Notes: generated from the sequence alone by a model not told the origin. A stretch of 50,422 nt of DNA from Candidatus Methylomirabilota bacterium (GCA_026387775.1 JAPLLC010000089.1:1-50422), one strand, 5' to 3'; positions 24,891-34,173 are shown, numbered from the stretch's first letter. Translations and numbers: made by a program.

Positions 24891-25907
24891 ATGATCATCG
24901 TGATGAAGGGCAGCACTCCTAAGGAGCAGGTACACGACGTCATCCGCACCATCGAAGAGCTGGGCTACCAGCCGCATGTCATCTGGGGAACCCAGCGCAC
25001 CGTGATCGGCGCCGTCGGCGACGAGCGCGGAAAGGCCCGTCTCCAGTCCCTGGAGGTCATGCCCGGCGTGGAGAGCGTCGTCCCGATCCTCCAGCCGTTC
25101 AAGCTGGCCGGTCGGGAGTTCAAGTCCACGGCGAGCACGGTGAAGGTCGGCGACGCGGAGTTCGGAAGCGACCGCATCCCGATCATCGCCGGCCCATGCA
25201 GCGTGGAGAGCGAGGAGATGGTCATGCAGCTCGCCCTCCTCGCCAAGGAGGCCGGCGCCTCGATCCTGCGCGGCGGCGCCTTCAAGCCCCGCACCTCTCC
25301 CTACGCCTTCCAGGGCATGGGGAAGGAGGGCCTGCGGCTGCTCGCGCAAGCCCGCGAGGCCACGGGTCTCGCCATCGTCACCGAGGTCCTCAAGCCGGAA
25401 GACGTGGACATGATCGCCGAGACCGCCGACATGCTCCAGATCGGCGCGCGCAACATGCAGAACTTCGCGCTGCTGAAAAGGGTGGGCGAGGTCGGCAAGC
25501 CGGTCCTGCTCAAGCGGGGGATGTCCGCCACGATCCAGGAGTTCCTGATGGCGGCCGAGTACATCCTGTCGGAGGGAAACTACAACGTGGTTCTCTGCGA
25601 GCGGGGCATCCGGACTTTCGAGACGGCGACGCGCTTCACCCTCGACCTCAACGCGATCCCCGTGCTCAAGAAGCTCACCCACCTGCCGGTGATCGTGGAC
25701 CCGAGCCACGGCACCGGCCACTGGGAGTACGTGGCGCCCATGGCCAAGGCGGGCATCGCCTGCGGCGCGGACGGCCTGATGATCGAGGTCCACATGCGGC
25801 CGGAGATCGCCGTGAGCGACGGCATCCAGTCGCTCAGGCCGGACGTCTTCCGCCAGTTGATGCGGGAACTGGCCCCGTTCGCGCAAGCGGCCGGCCGCCG
25901 ACTCTGA
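24891..25907 (+). CDS. aroF: 3-deoxy-7-phosphoheptulonate (DAHP) synthase, class I-beta
   Basis: Condenses phosphoenolpyruvate and erythrose 4-phosphate, the first step of the shikimate pathway to Phe, Tyr and Trp. The 338-aa length and layout match the Thermotoga-type enzyme: an N-terminal ferredoxin-like regulatory domain (about 1-65, [13 protein letters not shown]) and a TIM barrel. Barrel motifs include [44 protein letters not shown], and a metal-binding [10 protein letters not shown]. In the family, the N-terminal domain gives Tyr/Phe feedback inhibition. ATG 24891 is preceded by GGAGGAG. Expression is probably controlled by the upstream attenuator, so both feedback and transcription respond to aromatics. 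Confidence 0.95.
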   Translation: MIIVMKGSTPKEQVHDVIRTIEELGYQPHVIWGTQRTVIGAVGDERGKARLQSLEVMPGVESVVPILQPFKLAGREFKSTASTVKVGDAEFGSDRIPIIAGPCSVESEEMVMQLALLAKEAGASILRGGAFKPRTSPYAFQGMGKEGLRLLAQAREATGLAIVTEVLKPEDVDMIAETADMLQIGARNMQNFALLKRVGEVGKPVLLKRGMSATIQEFLMAAEYILSEGNYNVVLCERGIRTFETATRFTLDLNAIPVLKKLTHLPVIVDPSHGTGHWEYVAPMAKAGIACGADGLMIEVHMRPEIAVSDGIQSLRPDVFRQLMRELAPFAQAAGRRL

Positions 25908-25964
25908 CCGCGCGGCCCCGGCCGGGCCTGGGACATCCCCCGCATCCAACCGGCCCACAAGACA

Positions 25965-25998
25965 GAGCGGGGTTCCGGCCTGAACCGGAATCCCGCTC
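25965..25998. terminator. Stem-loop downstream of aroF
   Basis: Arms 25965-25978 and 25985-25998 pair with one mismatch (GAGCGGGGTTCCGG against CCGGAATCCCGCTC). There is no T-run on the plus side. The core TTCCGG...CCGGAA and trailing GAGGT are shared with the terminator at 26562-26596, so the two are related copies. It may stop or protect the aroF transcript. Confidence 0.55.
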
Positions 25999-26554
25999 GA
26001 GGTCAGAAATGGAGGACGTCAAATAGAGGACCCGGCCAAGAATAGCAAGTCAGTCCCGAAGGAGCCGAGGCAAAGGCAGCTTGTCGTACTTGGCAACGTC
26101 CCGTATTATTTTATCAGTTTGGGGGACGTAATGGGGGACGTTGCCAAGCAAGACAAGTAAAGCAGATTTGCGCACATTGTGACATCCAGCGCGATGCGTT
26201 GGCCGCCTCCCGCCGTGGGGGGCTGACGCGGACGGCTGATGGAGTGCCATTAGCGGGAAGTTGTGGACGGAACGGGGGGAACGCAGTACGGAGCCGCGCC
26301 TTGCAGCGGGCGGCAAGAGGATCGTTTGGAGCCCAAGCACCATGGGGACTACTGGTCATGGACGCCTCCGAGCGTGGAGCAGGGATGCGACCTGCGGAGA
26401 CCAATTGCGCAGACTTATACCCCACGAAATCCGGGGACACCATACTTATTTCTGGAGACCCGCCGGCTGTGGGCCTGGGCCGCCCGCGCCGGAGCACTCG
26501 CCGCGCCCTGCCGCACAGGCCCGACGGACCGCTGGCAAGGATGGGGATCGGCCC
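25999..26554. other. Gene-free segment with a 60-bp palindrome, between two related hairpins
   Basis: No ORF here looks like a protein. At about 26088-26147 an inverted repeat has 14-base arms (CTTGGCAACGTCCC and its complement) around an AT-rich centre carrying a second GGGGGACGT. Around 26433-26453 there is CGGGGACACCATACTTATTT, which recalls REP-like sequences found near IS200-like (RAYT) transposases in other bacteria; that resemblance is from memory. The segment may be a decayed repeat/transposase remnant. No transposase can be read. Confidence 0.45.
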
Positions 26555-26596
26555 ATAAAACCGCGCGGGATTCCGGCTCAGCCGGAACCCCGCGCG
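26555..26596 (-). terminator. Intrinsic terminator of the aldehyde ferredoxin oxidoreductase gene
   Basis: Read on the minus strand, 16-base arms (26581-26596 and 26562-26577) pair with one G-U-type mismatch around a 3-nt loop, followed by TTTTAT. It lies ~60 bp past the gene's stop and shares its core with the hairpin at 25965-25998. Confidence 0.7.
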
Positions 26597-26658
26597 AGGT
26601 GATGCGTCAACTCTGTGGCACGACGCGGCCGGATCGGCCGACGCCTGCCCGATCGGTC

Positions 26659-28548
26659 CTACCAGGAATCTCCCGGCTTGGCCGCCCACTCGATTCCCAA
26701 TTCGGCCAGCTTCGCAAACGTCGGCCAGCCGGTCTCCGGATCCCAGCCCTCCATTTGATAATAGAGCCGGAGGGCGCGCTGGAACGTCTCCGGATCGACC
26801 CGTACCCCCTGCAGCGGGCCGCTGGTGAAGGCCTCGTGCAGCCGCTTGGGCAGCCGGTCGTCCTTGGGGGTGAACCCTTCGCGGCAGTTGAAGGCGCGCG
26901 CCAGGGCCTTGGACCGCTCGCCCACCTTGATCAGCTCCCAGAGGCTGGTGTCCCAGCCCGTCACGGCCCGCATGGCATTCACCACCAGACTAATGCCGAC
27001 CGCATTCCCCGGTGCGGCGGCCAGATGACACACACCGACGCAACTGCAGAGGGTCCACCAGTGGTTGGCATAGGTATAAGCACGCACCTTGCGCGGACTG
27101 AGCTCCAGGCGCTTGAGCGCCTCGGCGAGGCCGAGCGGCTCCAGGGCATGCGCACCGTTCGGGTGAAACCCCTCGTAAGCCGGGTCGTGGGGGGCCCGCA
27201 TGTGGTCCGCCCCGGACGCGGTTGTGGCATATGCCAGGGAAAGCCCCTGCTTGCCCCGCGGCTCGTGCATGGGGATCTCCTGCTTCTTGACCGTGAGGAC
27301 GTACTGCTCGGCGCCTCGCCCGATCTTCTTCGCGGCCCGCTCGGCCCCCAGGGCGAGGATGTCCCCGAACCCCTCGCGCTTGCCGATCTTCTCCGTCATG
27401 GCCAAGAGCGCATCACCATTGCCGAAGCGGAGTTCGATCCCATCGGTGTCCGCGGTGGTGAGGATCCCCTTGTCGAAGCACTCCATGGCGAAGGCGATGG
27501 TCATCCCCACCGAGATCGTATCCATCACGTACTCGCCGCAGATCTGGTGGAACTTGGCGATGACCTTCAGGTCGCCGATGCCGCAGGCGGATCCGCTCGA
27601 GCCGATCGTCTCGTACTCGGGGCCGCCGTACTTGGAGCTGACCTCCAGCTCCGGCACGTCCACGTCCCGCTTGCAGGCGATGGCGCAGGCGTAGCAGGTC
27701 CCCTCGTCCGTCAGGATCGTCTCGGCCATCGTCTGACCGCTGATCTCCTTGGCCAGCTCGAACTGCCCCTCGCGGAAGTTGCGAGTGGGCAGGATGCCGT
27801 CGGCGCTCATGGTCGTCACGTTGCGGGAGGTCCCGAACTTGTGGAGCGTATCCGCGTCCCGCTTGTAGTGCTCGCGCATCCACTTCAGGACCGCCTGCAG
27901 CCCCTCTTTGTCTTTGGGCTCCAGCTTGTCCTTGCCACGCACGGCGATGGCGCGCAGCTTCTTGCTCGCCATCACGGCGCCGAGTCCCGACCGGCCGTTG
28001 AAGTGCTTCAGCTCGTTCACGATATTGGCGTGGAGACACCCCTTCTCGCCGGCGATTCCGCACTGGAGCACCCGCGCCCGCTTGTCCGTCTCGGCGGTCA
28101 CAATCTCCTGCACCTCGCCCGATATCTTGCCCCAGAGGTGGGCGGCATCCCGCAGCTCCACCGTGCCGTCGCAGATCCAGAGATAAACCGGCTTGGGCGA
28201 CTGGCCGGTCACGATGATGCCGTCGAACCCCGCAAACTTCAGCTCCGGCCCCCACCAGCCCCCGGCCTCGCCCTCGCCGTAGCCGTCAGTCAGCGGCGAC
28301 TTGGCCGCCGCCGTGAACCGGTTCGTGCCGGACAGCGGGATGCCGTTCAGTGGGCCGGTGGAGAAGACGAGGATGTTGTCCGGACCGAGCGGGTCCACCC
28401 CCGGCTTGAGCTCCCGCATCAGGATCGCGGCCGCCATGGCCGCCCCGCCCATGAACATGCGATAATCAAGCTCAGGAAACTGCTCCACCGTGCTGGTTCC
28501 CTGAGTCAGATCCACGCGCAGATACTTGCCAGTGAATGCCCCTTGCAT
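26659..28548 (-). CDS. Aldehyde ferredoxin oxidoreductase family tungsten/molybdenum enzyme
   Basis: Oxidises an aldehyde to the carboxylate with ferredoxin as acceptor, or an acid/aldehyde pair in related enzymes. The active site is a tungsten bis-pterin plus one [4Fe-4S] cluster. The 629-aa length fits. The start MQGAFTGKYLRVDL is typical; the cluster cysteines CYACAIACKR (C-x2-C-x3-C) lie near residue 285 and the fourth is likely in LCSCVGVC near residue 500. Pterin-binding signatures such as GRSGLGAVMASKKLRAI are present. ATG 28548 follows GAGGAGGAGG; a longer upstream frame is not needed. It is divergent from the sugar ABC operon. No cofactor-synthesis genes are nearby, and the substrate is unknown. 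Confidence 0.92.
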   Translation of the reverse strand: MQGAFTGKYLRVDLTQGTSTVEQFPELDYRMFMGGAAMAAAILMRELKPGVDPLGPDNILVFSTGPLNGIPLSGTNRFTAAAKSPLTDGYGEGEAGGWWGPELKFAGFDGIIVTGQSPKPVYLWICDGTVELRDAAHLWGKISGEVQEIVTAETDKRARVLQCGIAGEKGCLHANIVNELKHFNGRSGLGAVMASKKLRAIAVRGKDKLEPKDKEGLQAVLKWMREHYKRDADTLHKFGTSRNVTTMSADGILPTRNFREGQFELAKEISGQTMAETILTDEGTCYACAIACKRDVDVPELEVSSKYGGPEYETIGSSGSACGIGDLKVIAKFHQICGEYVMDTISVGMTIAFAMECFDKGILTTADTDGIELRFGNGDALLAMTEKIGKREGFGDILALGAERAAKKIGRGAEQYVLTVKKQEIPMHEPRGKQGLSLAYATTASGADHMRAPHDPAYEGFHPNGAHALEPLGLAEALKRLELSPRKVRAYTYANHWWTLCSCVGVCHLAAAPGNAVGISLVVNAMRAVTGWDTSLWELIKVGERSKALARAFNCREGFTPKDDRLPKRLHEAFTSGPLQGVRVDPETFQRALRLYYQMEGWDPETGWPTFAKLAELGIEWAAKPGDSW

Positions 28549-28941
28549 GCTCGCCTCCTCCTCAAGGTGTCGTGTATGCCTCACCGCCGGGCGTCCCCGG
28601 CCGGATTCTCCCACCACTCCCACAGGGCGGGAGCGCCCCGAAGCGCGCTCGAACTTTACCCCCTCGCGGCCACACGCGCAAGACCTCCCCGCGGAAAGGA
28701 TTGGAAAAAGGAACATGGATCTGGTCATTTCCACCGCAACGGCGCCCCACCGGTGCGGTGCAGGTTGGGCTTGACCTCGGCGGAAGCAGGGGAGGATAAT
28801 CGAAGTGGTTGGCGGTCTGCCCATTTCCGATCCCGCGGCCCCCGAAAGGAGGGATCGTCTGTGAAGGGGCACAGAATGCACGCGACCAGCCGTTGCCGAT
28901 CTTTCGAAATCCCACCACCTTCATGGAGGAGGATTCGGCCC
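28549..28941. other. Divergent intergenic region between AOR and the ABC operon
   Basis: This 393-bp region separates divergent starts. It contains the plus-strand promoter at 28771-28800 and leaves a ~135-nt untranslated leader before the solute-binding-protein gene. I see no palindromic operator that I would defend and no credible ORF. Confidence 0.4.
28771..28800 (+). promoter_or_regulatory. Promoter of the CUT1 ABC operon
   Basis: TTGACC (28771-28776), an 18-base spacer and GATAAT (28795-28800) give a good sigma-70 match. The start would be near 28807, ahead of GGAGGAGG and ATG 28942. Confidence 0.5.
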
Positions 28942-30234
28942 ATGCGACGCTCACGAGTGCTCGCGATTACCCTCGCCCTGCTGTTCCTCACCCCGGCGGT
29001 CGTCCTGGCCGGTGCGGCGAAGAAGATCACCCTCTGGTATCCCGCCGGCGACATCACGGCCGGCGCCGCCCACTTCGGCGACAAGGCCCTGTTCGCCGAG
29101 TTCGAGACCAAGAACAACGTCAAGGTCGATGCCGTGGCGCTCGACTACGACACCATGCAGCAGAAGATCTTCGCGGCGGCGGCGGGGAAGAACATCGCCG
29201 ACATCCTGTTCATCGACGATTCCTGGGCCCCCGGTTTCCTGAAGGAGGAGATGCTGGAGCCGGTGGCGGACGCCAAGGCCAAGGCCTGGCTGGCAGCGGT
29301 GTCACCCGAGATCCGGACCCTGTCCGACTACGGAAAGGGCCGCATGTGGGGCTACGTCCAGTACGGTATCGACGTGTACGGTCTCACCTGGAACAAGGAT
29401 CAGTTCCGCGAGGCGGGGCTCGACCCCGAGAAGCCGCCCAAGACCTGGGATGAGTTCCGGGATTACGCCAAGAAGCTCACCAAGCGCGACGCGCAGGGCA
29501 ACATCACCCGCGTCGGGTATGCCATCCGACACGTGGGCCAGCCCCACGGGGTCGTCCACAAGCACTTCTGGGCCATCTACGGCGCGGGCGCGAAGCTGGT
29601 CGACGATCACTACGCGCTTCGCGGCGGCAAGACGATGATCAACACCCCGGGGGGCAAGGCCGCCCTCCAGCTCGTCCTGGACATGCTGGACGCGGACAAG
29701 TCCACCAGCCTGAACTTCCCCGACCCGCGCGCCGCCTTCCTGAAGGGCATCGCCGCGATGCAGATCAGCGAGACGGTCAGCATCCGGGCGCGCCAGCCGA
29801 AGGAAGCGCCGGATCTCAAGTGGGGCATGGCCTTGCCGCCGGTGCCGAAGGCCGGCGACAAGCCGGCCACCAACCTGGGCGGCTGGCTGTACACAGTCCC
29901 CAAGCTTTCCAAGAACAAGGCAGAGGCCTGGAAGCTGATCGAGTGGCTGAACAGCCCGGAGAAGGACTACGAGCTCTGCAAGAAGTACAACGCCTCCCCC
30001 CGCTACACTGCCAACTGGGACAAGGAGCCGTTCAAGTCCGATCCGTACAACCAGGGCCTGAAGCAGCTGTACCCCTACGGCATCAAGCTGCCCATCAACC
30101 TCGGTTTCAATGGGGTGATGGACGCGACCGGCGCGGCGATCCAGAAGGTCTGGCACCACGAGGCCTCCGTGGACGCGGCGCTCGCCGAGGCGGAGCGGCT
30201 GGGGAACAAGTCCCTCGCCGACGCCACCAAGTAG
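28942..30234 (+). CDS. Extracellular sugar-binding protein of a CUT1 ABC transporter
   Basis: A 430-aa secreted solute-binding protein (family 1). A Sec signal peptide covers about residues 1-25 (basic MRRSR, hydrophobic core, cleavage near VLAGA). The mature part starts KKITLWYPAGD and contains typical family-1 segments (ADILFIDDSWAPGFLKEE, WNKDQFREAGLDPEKPPKTWDEF, GGWLYTVPKLSKNKAEAW). It should capture an oligosaccharide or glycerol-3-phosphate-like ligand in the periplasm or at the surface. GGAGGAGG lies ahead of ATG 28942; the frame is open far upstream, but no homology extends there. Two permease genes follow. The ligand is not predictable. Confidence 0.9.
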   Translation: MRRSRVLAITLALLFLTPAVVLAGAAKKITLWYPAGDITAGAAHFGDKALFAEFETKNNVKVDAVALDYDTMQQKIFAAAAGKNIADILFIDDSWAPGFLKEEMLEPVADAKAKAWLAAVSPEIRTLSDYGKGRMWGYVQYGIDVYGLTWNKDQFREAGLDPEKPPKTWDEFRDYAKKLTKRDAQGNITRVGYAIRHVGQPHGVVHKHFWAIYGAGAKLVDDHYALRGGKTMINTPGGKAALQLVLDMLDADKSTSLNFPDPRAAFLKGIAAMQISETVSIRARQPKEAPDLKWGMALPPVPKAGDKPATNLGGWLYTVPKLSKNKAEAWKLIEWLNSPEKDYELCKKYNASPRYTANWDKEPFKSDPYNQGLKQLYPYGIKLPINLGFNGVMDATGAAIQKVWHHEASVDAALAEAERLGNKSLADATK

Positions 30235-30256
30235 ACCCGAGCCCCGATTGCCCGGC

Positions 30257-30290
30257 CACTGCCCCACGGGGGCTCCCCCGTGGGGCAGTG
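30257..30290 (+). terminator. Strong intercistronic hairpin between binding protein and permeases
   Basis: Arms CACTGCCCCACGGGGG and CCCCGTGGGGCAGTG pair almost perfectly around a 3-nt loop, followed by TCTTTGT. It probably acts as a partial terminator or RNA-stabilising stem-loop that keeps binding-protein mRNA more abundant than permease mRNA, as in malE-malF-type operons. Confidence 0.65.
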
Positions 30291-30326
30291 TCTTTGTGAC
30301 CGTATCGGCAAGAGGAAGGGGAACGC

Positions 30327-31244
30327 GTGTCGACTCCCGGCAGGCGGACGTTCCGGCAGACCCTGGGGCGGCTTCGCTCCAGGCACATCCTGCACGCCTA
30401 CTTATTCATCGCCCCGGTCATCCTGCTCTTCGGGCTCTTCCGGATCCTTCCCTCGGTGCAGACCTTGCTCTACAGCTTCTTCAGGGTCGAGCTCATCAAG
30501 GGCCGATTCACCTTCATCGGGCTGGACAACTTCCGGGACCTGCTCACCGACGAGATCTTCCAGAGGGCCACGATCAACACGATGAAGTACGTCGTGACCA
30601 TCGTGCCCGTCTCGGCGATCCTGGGGCTCCTCCTCGCCGTCCTGTTCAACGCCAAGTTTCGCTGCCAGGAGTTTTTCAAGGCGATCTATTTCTCCCCCAT
30701 GGTCACCAGCACCGTGGCGGCGGCCATGGTCTGGTGGTGGATGTACAATCCGCAGTTCGGCATCTTCAACGTCCTGCTCAAGCTGGTCGGCCTGCCGGAG
30801 CAACCCTGGCTGATGTCCAGCCACACGGCCCTGACATCCGTCATCATCTTTAGCATCTGGAAGGCCCTGGGCTACAACATGATCATCTATCTGGCCGGCC
30901 TCCAGGCCATCCCGCCGCAGTTCTACGAGGCCGCCACCATCGACGGGGCCGGCCCCGTCGCGCAATTCTTCCGGATCACCATTCCCCTGCTCGCCCCCAC
31001 CACGACCTTCATCGTGATCTACAACAGCATCCTGGCCTTCCAGGTGTTCGACCAGGTCTTCGTCCTGACGGGCGGCGGGCCCGCCAACTCCACCAACGTC
31101 GTCGTCCTGGACCTCTACCGGCAGGCCTTCGAGCGGTACAACTTTGGCTACGCCTCGGCCGAGGCCATGGTCCTGTTCCTGTTCATCCTGGGAATCACGT
31201 TGCTGCAATACGTCTACAGCAAGCGGTACGAAGTCTCGTATTGA
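30327..31244 (+). CDS. Sugar ABC transporter permease (CUT1, MalF-like)
   Basis: A 305-aa inner-membrane permease with six predicted helices and the cytoplasmic EAA loop reading YEAATIDGAGPVAQFFRITI (about residues 201-220), which contacts the ATPase. The C-terminal helix region includes VFVLTGGGPANSTNV, typical of the MalF/UgpA group. GTG 30327 is preceded by GGAAGGGGAA. It is followed 11 bp later by the second permease. No ATP-binding subunit gene is present in the cluster, so it probably shares a multitask ATPase encoded elsewhere. Confidence 0.93.
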   Translation: MSTPGRRTFRQTLGRLRSRHILHAYLFIAPVILLFGLFRILPSVQTLLYSFFRVELIKGRFTFIGLDNFRDLLTDEIFQRATINTMKYVVTIVPVSAILGLLLAVLFNAKFRCQEFFKAIYFSPMVTSTVAAAMVWWWMYNPQFGIFNVLLKLVGLPEQPWLMSSHTALTSVIIFSIWKALGYNMIIYLAGLQAIPPQFYEAATIDGAGPVAQFFRITIPLLAPTTTFIVIYNSILAFQVFDQVFVLTGGGPANSTNVVVLDLYRQAFERYNFGYASAEAMVLFLFILGITLLQYVYSKRYEVSY

Positions 31245-31255
31245 GGGGAGACTCT

Positions 31256-32092
31256 ATGTCGCGTCCCGTCCTGCGGTCGCTCGCCAAGCTCAACCTCTAC
31301 CTGCTGGTGGGTGGGGTCGCGCTCCTCATGATCCTCCCCTTCTACTGGATGATCGCCACCGCCTTCATGCCGGCTCCGGACATCATCGCCTTCCCCCCCA
31401 AGTGGATCCCAACCCGGCTGACGCTGGAGCATTTCGCGGTCGCCTTCGCCAAGGCTCCCTGGCTGACGTATTACTGGAACAGCTTCGTCGTGGCCGTGGC
31501 GTCGGTTGGTTTCTCCCTGCTGTTTGGCCTTTTCGCCGGCTACGCCTTCGCCGTCTACCGGTTTCCGCTGCAGGGCTTCTTCTTCTTCCTGATCCTCGGC
31601 ACCTTGATGGTCCCGGTTCAGGTCACGTCCGTCGCGCTGTATATCCTGCTGGCCAAGATCGGCTGGGTGGACACGTTCCTCGGCATCCTGGCGCCCAACT
31701 TCGCCAGCGCCTTCGGGGTGTTTATGCTCCGTCAGGGAATCAAGCAAATCCCGGTGGATCTCATCGAGGCGGCCCGAATTGACGGCGCCGGCGAGGTGCG
31801 GATCGTCCTCACCATCATCACTCCCCTCATCAAGACGACCCTGGCCACCGTCGCCATGATCCTGTTCCTGGGCTCCTGGAACGACTTCCTCTGGCCGGTC
31901 ATCATCATCAACTCATCGGACCTCCGGACCTTGCCGGTGGGGATCGCCCTCTTCAAGGACCCCTATGGCAACATCAACTACGGGCCGCTCATGGCGGCGA
32001 CGCTCATCTCCACCGGGCCCATGCTCGTGGCCTACATCGTCTCTCAGAAATACATGATCCGGGGAATCGCCCTGACGGGGATGAAAGGCTAG
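31256..32092 (+). CDS. Sugar ABC transporter permease (CUT1, MalG-like)
   Basis: A 278-aa permease with six helices and the EAA loop EAARIDGAGEVRIVLTIITP (about residues 173-192). The family signature MVPVQVTSVALYILL precedes it. ATG 31256 is chosen over an upstream in-frame codon because GAGGGGAG stands six bases before it. It pairs with the MalF-like permease upstream. It is last in the operon; the next gene is on the opposite strand with only 17 bp between the two stops, and no terminator is visible there. Confidence 0.93.
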   Translation: MSRPVLRSLAKLNLYLLVGGVALLMILPFYWMIATAFMPAPDIIAFPPKWIPTRLTLEHFAVAFAKAPWLTYYWNSFVVAVASVGFSLLFGLFAGYAFAVYRFPLQGFFFFLILGTLMVPVQVTSVALYILLAKIGWVDTFLGILAPNFASAFGVFMLRQGIKQIPVDLIEAARIDGAGEVRIVLTIITPLIKTTLATVAMILFLGSWNDFLWPVIIINSSDLRTLPVGIALFKDPYGNINYGPLMAATLISTGPMLVAYIVSQKYMIRGIALTGMKG

Positions 32093-32109
32093 AGGAGATC
32101 GAAGTCGGC

Positions 32110-32992
32110 TCAGGTCATCAGCGCGATGCCGAGGACGGTGGCCACCGCTCCCTGGATGGTCCGTCGGGTCGGCCGGTGCCCGAGAACGACAACCTCCAGT
32201 GGAATGGTGAAGAGGGGGGAGGTCGTCGAGAGGACGGTCCCCACCGCGACCCCGCCGTACTTGATCCCCATCGTGAAGAGGAGGGAGCTGGTCGCGCTCA
32301 GCAGGCAGATCGCCGCGAGAAACCCCACCTCGCGGCCGCGGCTCTTCCACACCGTCCCCCAGGTTCCGCGCGTCCACGGCGTGGCCCAGAGGACCAGGCC
32401 GCCCAGAGGGCTTCGGACCGCCGTGGCCGCCATCGCCGAGACGGCCCTGAGCGGCGCCTTCAGAAGGACGGCCGCCAGCGTCCAGGTGACGGCGGCCCCG
32501 AGGACGAAGCGGATCCCCCGCCGGCGCCCCCCCCGCTGCCTCGCCCGACGCCTCCTCGTGCCCGGTCACGATCAGCGCGATCCCGGCCAGCACCAGAAGG
32601 ATCCCCAGGGCGCGGCGCGGCGTGATCGGCTCGCCGAGCAACCCGATCCCCACCAGCGTGGAGAGGAGAGGGTGCACCATGCTCAGGGTGTGGGCCCGGG
32701 TGACGCCCAGGTGGCGCATCCCCTCGAAGAACTGGGTATCCCCCATCGCGAAGCCGACGGTGATGGAGAGCCACAGGGCCAGGACGGCCCACAGCGGCAT
32801 CCGGATGATCTCTCCTGCGTACCCGGAGGCGACGGCCACCGCGAGGACCGCGAGCCCGCCCACCGACGAGCGGAAGGCGTTGATCCCCGCCGGCGTCAGC
32901 CGATCGGAGAGGGCCCGAGCCAGGATGCTGATGGCGGCCCAGGTGATGGCGCTCCCCAGACCGCCTGCAATCCCCATCGCGAGCGTGCTCAT
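32110..32992 (-). pseudogene. EamA/DMT-family transporter with a frameshift at a G8 tract
   Basis: The first half (from ATG 32992) reads as an EamA repeat with about five helices up to LVLAGIALIVTGHEEASGEA. The frame then enters low-complexity, non-membrane sequence. In another frame, from a point just after a run of eight G (32527-32534, C on the plus strand), the second EamA repeat continues cleanly (GIRFVLGAAVTWTLAAVLLK ... VATVLGIALMT) to the stop at 32110. A one- or two-base change in the tract would restore a ~294-aa transporter. It could be a real mutation, a phase-variable tract or a sequencing error. Intact, it would be a drug/metabolite exporter of the inner membrane. Confidence 0.8.
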
Positions 32993-33120
32993 CGTGCGAG
33001 CTCTATGCTACCGCCTTCTCGCTCCCGCCCCTCCCCGAGCCTCTCCGCGCCCTTCTCTTGTGCTCCCTCGTGTCTCGGAGCTTTCGCCGTCGATCGTTCA
33101 CGATCCCTCAGCGCGATATC

Positions 33121-34173
33121 TCAGACCGGCAACGACACCTTCAACTCCCCGGCGATAGCGACGACTTCCCGCCACACCTCCTGGTCGACCGGCACCCCAT
33201 CCCGCAGCCGGCGCGCCCTCTCGGCCCGCGCGCGTTCCCCCGGGATTCGGATGTCGGCCACGCCCGGTGCCTTCCGAGAGGATTTCACTTCCTCAAGATG
33301 GGCTTTGACGCTGTCCTGGAAGACGCCGGGGTCGGTGAAGGCGCCTGGATCGAGGGCGACCAGGAGATCTCCCTTGTCATAATGCCCCTCCTTGACCGCC
33401 TGCCCGAGAGGTCTACCCACCTTCGCGCCGAGGAGAGGACCCGCGAGGAGGCCGAGGAACAGACAGAGGCCGAATCCCTTGTGGCCGGCAAAGGAGGCGA
33501 GGGCCCCCTGGGCTGCCAGCCCGGGGTCCGTGGTGGGGGTTCCATCGGGCCCCAAGGCGACGCCCGGGGGAAGTTGCTCGCCTCGCGCCTTCGCCGTGAG
33601 GACCGAGCCATAGGCGATCTCGCTCGTGGCGAAATCCAGGAGGAGAGGCTCCTGCCCTCTGATGGGAATGGCGATGGCCACCGGGTTGGTTCCCAGGAGG
33701 CGCTCCGTGCCGCCCAGCGGGTGGACCAGGGGCTGGGTGACGGTGGTGATCAGCCCGACACATCCCGTCTTGGCGATCTGCTCCACGTAGTAGCCGGCCA
33801 TGCAGATGTGATCCCCATTGACCACTCCAACGGCGGCGGTTCCTGCACTCTCCGCCTTGTGTGCGGCGAGGCGTGCTCCGAACAGGGCGCCGACGGGCCC
33901 CAGCGCGCGGTCCGCATCCACCAGCGCGCTTCCCGCCCGCTCCGTCACCACGCGCGGACGCGCGGCGGCATTGATCATCCCGGACTGTATGCGCCGGATC
34001 ATGGTAGGGAGGCGGAGCAGCCCGTGCGTACTGTAGCCCCGGAGGTCCGCCTCCAGGAGCACGTCGGACGCGACCCCGGCGGCGTCCGCCTCGCAGCCGG
34101 CGGTCATGAATACCTGCTCCATCAGCCCTCGGAGGGCGGTCGCGGACAGTACACGAGGAGTGTCAGGACTCAT
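33121..34173 (-). CDS. Malate/L-lactate dehydrogenase family oxidoreductase (Ldh_2)
   Basis: A 350-aa NAD(P)-dependent 2-hydroxyacid dehydrogenase of the Ldh_2/ureidoglycolate dehydrogenase family, a fold distinct from classical LDH/MDH. Characteristic pieces are ADLRGYSTHGLLRLP (with the conserved His), VGVVNGDHICMAGYYVEQIA, LLGTNPVAIAIP, and GHKGFGLCLFLGLLAGPL. Members oxidise malate, lactate, sulfolactate, ureidoglycolate or related acids; no feature here picks one. AAGGAG precedes ATG 34173. It is downstream of, and on the same strand as, a GntR-like HTH gene, which may be its regulator. Confidence 0.9.
   Translation of the reverse strand: MSPDTPRVLSATALRGLMEQVFMTAGCEADAAGVASDVLLEADLRGYSTHGLLRLPTMIRRIQSGMINAAARPRVVTERAGSALVDADRALGPVGALFGARLAAHKAESAGTAAVGVVNGDHICMAGYYVEQIAKTGCVGLITTVTQPLVHPLGGTERLLGTNPVAIAIPIRGQEPLLLDFATSEIAYGSVLTAKARGEQLPPGVALGPDGTPTTDPGLAAQGALASFAGHKGFGLCLFLGLLAGPLLGAKVGRPLGQAVKEGHYDKGDLLVALDPGAFTDPGVFQDSVKAHLEEVKSSRKAPGVADIRIPGERARAERARRLRDGVPVDQEVWREVVAIAGELKVSLPV

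Noticed and set aside
22674-25958. Very long open frame on the minus strand opposite the cysteine hydrolase, Fe-S protein and aroF genes
   Set aside because: Compositionally a G+C-driven antisense frame: His/Arg/Gly-rich with no domain, crossing real genes and the attenuator.
26263-28941. Upstream extension of the sugar-binding protein frame
   Set aside because: Runs antisense through the aldehyde ferredoxin oxidoreductase gene; the signal peptide and ribosome site fix the start at 28942.
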